DNA from: Castellaniella sp040276085
GTDB taxonomy: Bacteria > Pseudomonadota > Gammaproteobacteria > Burkholderiales > Burkholderiaceae_B
Assembly: GCF_040276085.1 (NCBI RefSeq)
Contig: NZ_JBELOK010000011.1
Location: 40,734 to 104,733 of the forward strand
Length of the DNA: 64,000 bases
Direction: 5' to 3'
A program made the translations under genes and the position numbers. The notes beneath the pieces are model-generated. The model was not told the origin of the DNA. It saw only the letters and a list, made by a program, of their open reading frames with translations, and made no database searches. Below are positions 60,996 through 64,000 of this stretch, piece after piece; within the stretch, counting starts at the first letter, position 1; each line of letters opens with the position of its first letter.

Positions 60996-62485
60996 CTTAC
61001 CTGATTGCCCTGGATCAGGGCACCTCCAGTACCCGCAGCATTGTGTTCGATCACAAGGGTCGCATCGTGGGCCTTGCCCAACGCGAATTTACCCAACACT
61101 ATCCCCAGCCGGGATGGGTGGAGCACGATGCCATGGAAATCTGGCACACGCAGCGCGACACCCTGCGCGAGGCGGTAAACCGGGCGGGTATTTCGGCCCG
61201 CGAGATTCACGCCATCGGCATTACCAATCAACGCGAAACCACGGTGGTCTGGGACAAAAAAACCGGGCAACCGATTCACCACGCCATTGTCTGGCAAGAC
61301 CGGCGGGCAGAACCCACTTGTGTCCAGTTGCGCAGCCAAGGCCTTGAGCCCACCATCCTGCAGCGCACAGGCCTGCGTATCGACGCCTATTTTTCTGCCA
61401 CCAAACTGAAGTGGATTTTGGACAATGTGCCAGGTGCCCGCCAGCGCGCAGAAGCCGGCGAGCTATTGTTTGGCACCGTGGACAGCTGGCTGATCTGGCA
61501 GCTTACCAGCGGCCGGCACCATCTCACCGACGTCAGCAACGCGGCACGCACGATGCTGATGGACATCCACCGCAATGCCTGGGATACCGAGTTGCTGGAT
61601 GCCCTGGAGATTCCAGCGGCAATGATGCCGCGTATCCTGCCGTCTTCGGCTGCTTTCGGCACGATCGACACAGACATTCTGGAGCATCCAGTCCCTATCT
61701 GCGGGGTGGCGGGCGACCAGCAAAGCGCGCTATTTGGCCAGGCCTGCTTTAAACCTGGCATGGTTAAAAACACCTATGGCACAGGATGCTTCATGTTGAT
61801 GCACACGGGCACACAGTTTCAGGTGTCCGAAAATGGCCTGGTAACCACCAGCGCAGCACAGCCCGACTCCCAGGCAGCCTATGCCCTGGAGGGCAGCGTA
61901 TTTGTGGGCGGCGCAGTCGTGCAATGGCTGCGCGACGGCCTGCGGGCATTTAGCCGCAGCAGCGACATCGAAGCCATGGCGGGCAGCGTCAGTGACTCTG
62001 GTGGCGTCATGCTGGTGCCCGCGTTTACCGGGCTGGGCGCCCCCTGGTGGGATCCCGACGCACGCGGCACAATCACAGGCCTGACGCGTGGCACAACGAT
62101 GGCTCACATTGCCCGGGCGGCACTGGAAAGCATCGCCTATCAGAGCGCTGCCCTGCTGCATGCCATGAGCCGCGACGCACAACGTGCCGGTGTGGGCACC
62201 TTGCAGGCGCTAAGGGTGGACGGCGGCGCCTGCGTCAACGACCTGCTGATGCAGTTCCAGGCAGATCTCCTGGGGATCCCCGTACAACGCCCCACCATGG
62301 TAGAAACCACAGCACTGGGTGCTGCCTTTTTGGCCGGGCTGCAATCGGGCCTGTACGCCAATCTGGACGAACTCGAATCCCTATGGCGGATCGAGCGCCA
62401 GTTTGACCCAATCATGCCACGCGACGAAGCACAAGAGCGGCTGGCCCAGTGGGATCATGCAATCCGCCAGACCATGGCCCGCTAA
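60992..62485 (+). CDS. glpK: Glycerol kinase
   Basis: GlpK phosphorylates imported glycerol with ATP to give glycerol-3-phosphate, the substrate of GlpD and the inducer for GlpR. The 497-residue protein has the normal length and motifs of the FGGY family: LIALDQGTSSTRSIVFDHKG, GITNQRETTVVWDK, VWQDRRAEPTC, GVAGDQQSALFGQACFKPGM and GTGCFMLMHTG, plus VFVGGAVVQWLRD. No glycerol facilitator glpF is linked; uptake is by the adjacent ABC importer. Start ATG overlaps the glpR stop. Confidence 0.97.
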   Translation: MTYLIALDQGTSSTRSIVFDHKGRIVGLAQREFTQHYPQPGWVEHDAMEIWHTQRDTLREAVNRAGISAREIHAIGITNQRETTVVWDKKTGQPIHHAIVWQDRRAEPTCVQLRSQGLEPTILQRTGLRIDAYFSATKLKWILDNVPGARQRAEAGELLFGTVDSWLIWQLTSGRHHLTDVSNAARTMLMDIHRNAWDTELLDALEIPAAMMPRILPSSAAFGTIDTDILEHPVPICGVAGDQQSALFGQACFKPGMVKNTYGTGCFMLMHTGTQFQVSENGLVTTSAAQPDSQAAYALEGSVFVGGAVVQWLRDGLRAFSRSSDIEAMAGSVSDSGGVMLVPAFTGLGAPWWDPDARGTITGLTRGTTMAHIARAALESIAYQSAALLHAMSRDAQRAGVGTLQALRVDGGACVNDLLMQFQADLLGIPVQRPTMVETTALGAAFLAGLQSGLYANLDELESLWRIERQFDPIMPRDEAQERLAQWDHAIRQTMAR

Positions 62486-62558
62486 GCAGTCGGCATCCCT
62501 TAGAATGGCAGCATAGCCGGTGGCCGCCGCCATCCTTCTTCAGGACACTATCGGTCTC

Positions 62559-63032
62559 ATGTTTAAAAAAATCATCCTGATCATCGCCATTTTTGTGGTG
62601 ATTCTGCTGGCCCTCAGCTTTGGCGAAGCAGCCTTTGGCCAAGTCTTTGCCTGGATCTCCCGGCTGACAGGCCTATTGATCCACAACTTTGGCGATCTCT
62701 TTGCCGCGATTGGTACCTATTTGCGGGCACATACGGGCAAGGTGCTGCTGGCGCTGCTGCTCACGATTCCGGTAAGCCTCTGGATCCTGCGTTCACATCG
62801 CGACACGCTCGGGCGCCCCACCTCGCAACGGCGCATTGCGATTTTCCTGGCCATCTTTTTGGGCTGGCTGGGGGCCCACCGATTTTTTCTCGGGCAAGTA
62901 GGCTGGGGGATCGGCTTTCTGTTTATTACCTGGATTTTCATCCCGCTGGCTGTCGTCCTGGGGTTGATTGACGCCGTGCGCTATTTGTTCATGGATGACG
63001 AGACCTTCGTGGCCACCCAGTTGCACGCCTGA
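62559..63032 (+). CDS. TM2-domain membrane protein
   Basis: A 157-residue membrane protein of unknown function. A hydrophobic N-terminus (KIILIIAIFVVILLALSFG), a second membrane segment at about 56-75, and a C-terminal TM2 domain at about 88-145 with IAIFLAIFLGWLGAHRFFLG, QVGWGIGFLFITWIF and LGLIDAVRYLFM. The GxxGxHRFFLG signature is intact. The ATG at 62559 gives MFKKII; the 5' codons from 62520 have no support. It follows glpK by 73 bases on the same strand; a link to glycerol use is not evident. Confidence 0.82.
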   Translation: MFKKIILIIAIFVVILLALSFGEAAFGQVFAWISRLTGLLIHNFGDLFAAIGTYLRAHTGKVLLALLLTIPVSLWILRSHRDTLGRPTSQRRIAIFLAIFLGWLGAHRFFLGQVGWGIGFLFITWIFIPLAVVLGLIDAVRYLFMDDETFVATQLHA

Positions 63033-63095
63033 TGTTCTCCGGTGTGCGCTGTCTATTTTTGCAGCAACCCTCTTTTTTGCCGGCAGCCTGTGCTG

Positions 63096-63878
63096 ATGCC
63101 CTCACCTGACATGCAATCCTATCGGCTGATGGATCTGGGTGCCTGCCCGCACGGCGGGCCGCTGGCCGACGAACACCTGCTGCAAGCAGCTGCACAGCAC
63201 CCCGTGGCCTGTCTCTGGAGCGCGCCACAGTGCTTGGTAGTGCCCCGCACTTATGCGGCAAAACCCGGCTTTGCCCAGGCGCAACAAGCCATGGACGCGC
63301 AGGGATGGCCCGTCTATGTCCGCCAATCGGGCGGTGGTGTCGTCCCGCAAGGAGCGGGTATCCTGAACCTGAGCCTGGCCCGATTATTTTCCGGCCGCCC
63401 CCTGGATCACTCGGAAGATTTTTACCAGCAATTGTGCAGCATCATTGCCAGTGCCTTGCTGTTTTTTGGCATCGAAGCCCGTGCGCAGGCGGTAGAAGGC
63501 TCGTTTTGTGACGGCCGTTTTAACCTGGCCGTGGGTAACCCGGCAAAGAAAATAGCGGGTACCGCGCAGTGGTGGCGCCGCCAGAGCCCAGCCAGTGGCG
63601 CGCCTGTCATCGGCACGACGCCACCAGAGCAACATATCGGGCTGGTGCACGCACTGATCCTGCTGGATTACGACACCGACACCGCCACCCGCCAGGCCAA
63701 CGCCCTCGAAGAAGCACTGGGCAGCACACAACGCTACCGGGCTGACCGCATCGTGTCCCTGGATACGCTGATTCCCCCCGAGGATCGCGCGCAATTTCAA
63801 GGCCGGTTTCGCACCCGCTTGATACAGTGCATTCCCGGTGGCGGCATACGCCTATCCCAGGAATCTCCCATCAGCTGA
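63096..63878 (+). CDS. Lipoate-protein ligase A-like protein
   Basis: A 260-residue protein of the BPL/LplA/LipB acyl-transferase fold. The lipoate/biotin-ligase hallmark RQSGGGVVPQGAGILNLSL (about 76-94) stands for the family RxSGGGxVxxxxGxLN, and the catalytic-lysine motif is PAKKIAGTAQWWRR (about 149-162, K151/K152). It would attach lipoate or octanoate to 2-oxoacid dehydrogenases or the glycine-cleavage H protein; which acyl group cannot be told from sequence. Starts at 63096 (given) and 63111 are both possible. It is read in the same direction as the TM2 protein. Confidence 0.75.
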   Translation: MPSPDMQSYRLMDLGACPHGGPLADEHLLQAAAQHPVACLWSAPQCLVVPRTYAAKPGFAQAQQAMDAQGWPVYVRQSGGGVVPQGAGILNLSLARLFSGRPLDHSEDFYQQLCSIIASALLFFGIEARAQAVEGSFCDGRFNLAVGNPAKKIAGTAQWWRRQSPASGAPVIGTTPPEQHIGLVHALILLDYDTDTATRQANALEEALGSTQRYRADRIVSLDTLIPPEDRAQFQGRFRTRLIQCIPGGGIRLSQESPIS

Positions 63879-63936
63879 CTCAGGCGGCCTGTAACGCCCC
63901 TCCCCCCAACCGGCGGCAACCCCTGTCAACGCTAAA

Positions 63937-63976
63937 TAGAAATGTCCGGTTTTCTCCCAAGTAGAAATGTCCGGTT
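63937..63976. repeat. Tandem direct repeats, probable insertion-sequence end
   Basis: TAGAAATGTCCGGTT occurs at 63937-63951 and again at 63962-63976 (25-base period). Multiple short terminal repeats with AAATGTCCGG are typical of IS21-like elements, whose transposase genes would lie to the right of the window. No transposase is visible, so this is the likely left terminus only. Confidence 0.5.
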
Positions 63977-64000
63977 CAGGGGGCGGTTTGAGGCAGAACG

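Noticed and set aside
1..64000. tRNA or rRNA genes and CRISPR arrays
   Set aside because: No cloverleaf-like sequence with a conserved T-arm, no rRNA segment, and no regularly spaced repeat array was seen.

Overview
The window is 64 kb of fairly GC-rich bacterial chromosome. Gene content and order point to a betaproteobacterium of the Burkholderiales, most like the Alcaligenaceae (Bordetella, Achromobacter, Castellaniella and relatives). The pointers are an FlhDC master regulator directly upstream of motAB-cheAW, an flhB-flhA-flhF block, and a glpSTPQUV-type glycerol ABC transporter. The genus call is inference.

Layout. 1-2198: 5' part of alaS, running off the left edge. 2268-2696: a single-domain hemerythrin. 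2834-52183: one continuous flagellar and chemotaxis island, bounded by the sigma-28 gene fliA on the left and the master regulator flhDC on the right. Blocks in order: fliA (-); flaG-fliD-fliS-fliT, a second FliK-like gene and a FlhB C-terminal paralogue (+); fliE (-); fliF-G-H-I-J-K-L-M-N-O-P-Q-R (+); a lipoprotein and a transmembrane chemoreceptor (-); flgL-K-J-I-H-G-F-E-D-C-B, transcribed from B towards L (-); flgA, flgM-flgN (+); then, transcribed from right to left, flhD-flhC-motA-motB-cheA-cheW-chemoreceptor-cheR-cheB-cheY-cheZ-soluble chemoreceptor-flhB-flhA-flhF.

52440-62485: a glycerol catabolism locus. On the minus strand glpS-T-P-Q-U-V encodes an ABC importer (two ATPases, two permeases, a small DUF2160 membrane protein and a binding protein), followed by glpD. 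Divergent from it lie glpR (DeoR-type repressor) and glpK. Glycerol would be imported, phosphorylated by GlpK, oxidised by GlpD, and the system repressed by GlpR. 62559-63878: a TM2-domain membrane protein and a lipoate-protein-ligase-like enzyme. 63937-64000: tandem 15-base repeats that look like the edge of an insertion sequence.

Regulation. The logic looks enterobacterial: FlhDC at the top, FliA and its anti-sigma factor FlgM below. Three strong FliA promoters, all TAAA-N15-GCCGTTA, precede flaG-fliDST, flgMN and flgKL. No flagellin gene is present, although fliC commonly lies between fliA and fliD in related genomes; cheD and flhG/fleN are absent too. The points most worth a second look are the FlhB C-terminal paralogue without its NPTH cleavage site paired with a second FliK-like protein, an FlhF with about 400 extra C-terminal residues, the complementary defects in the two glycerol-transporter ATPases, and the repeat-rich glpR/glpS intergenic region. 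Only one stretch longer than 300 bases lacks a gene (8442-8752, between fliE and fliF).
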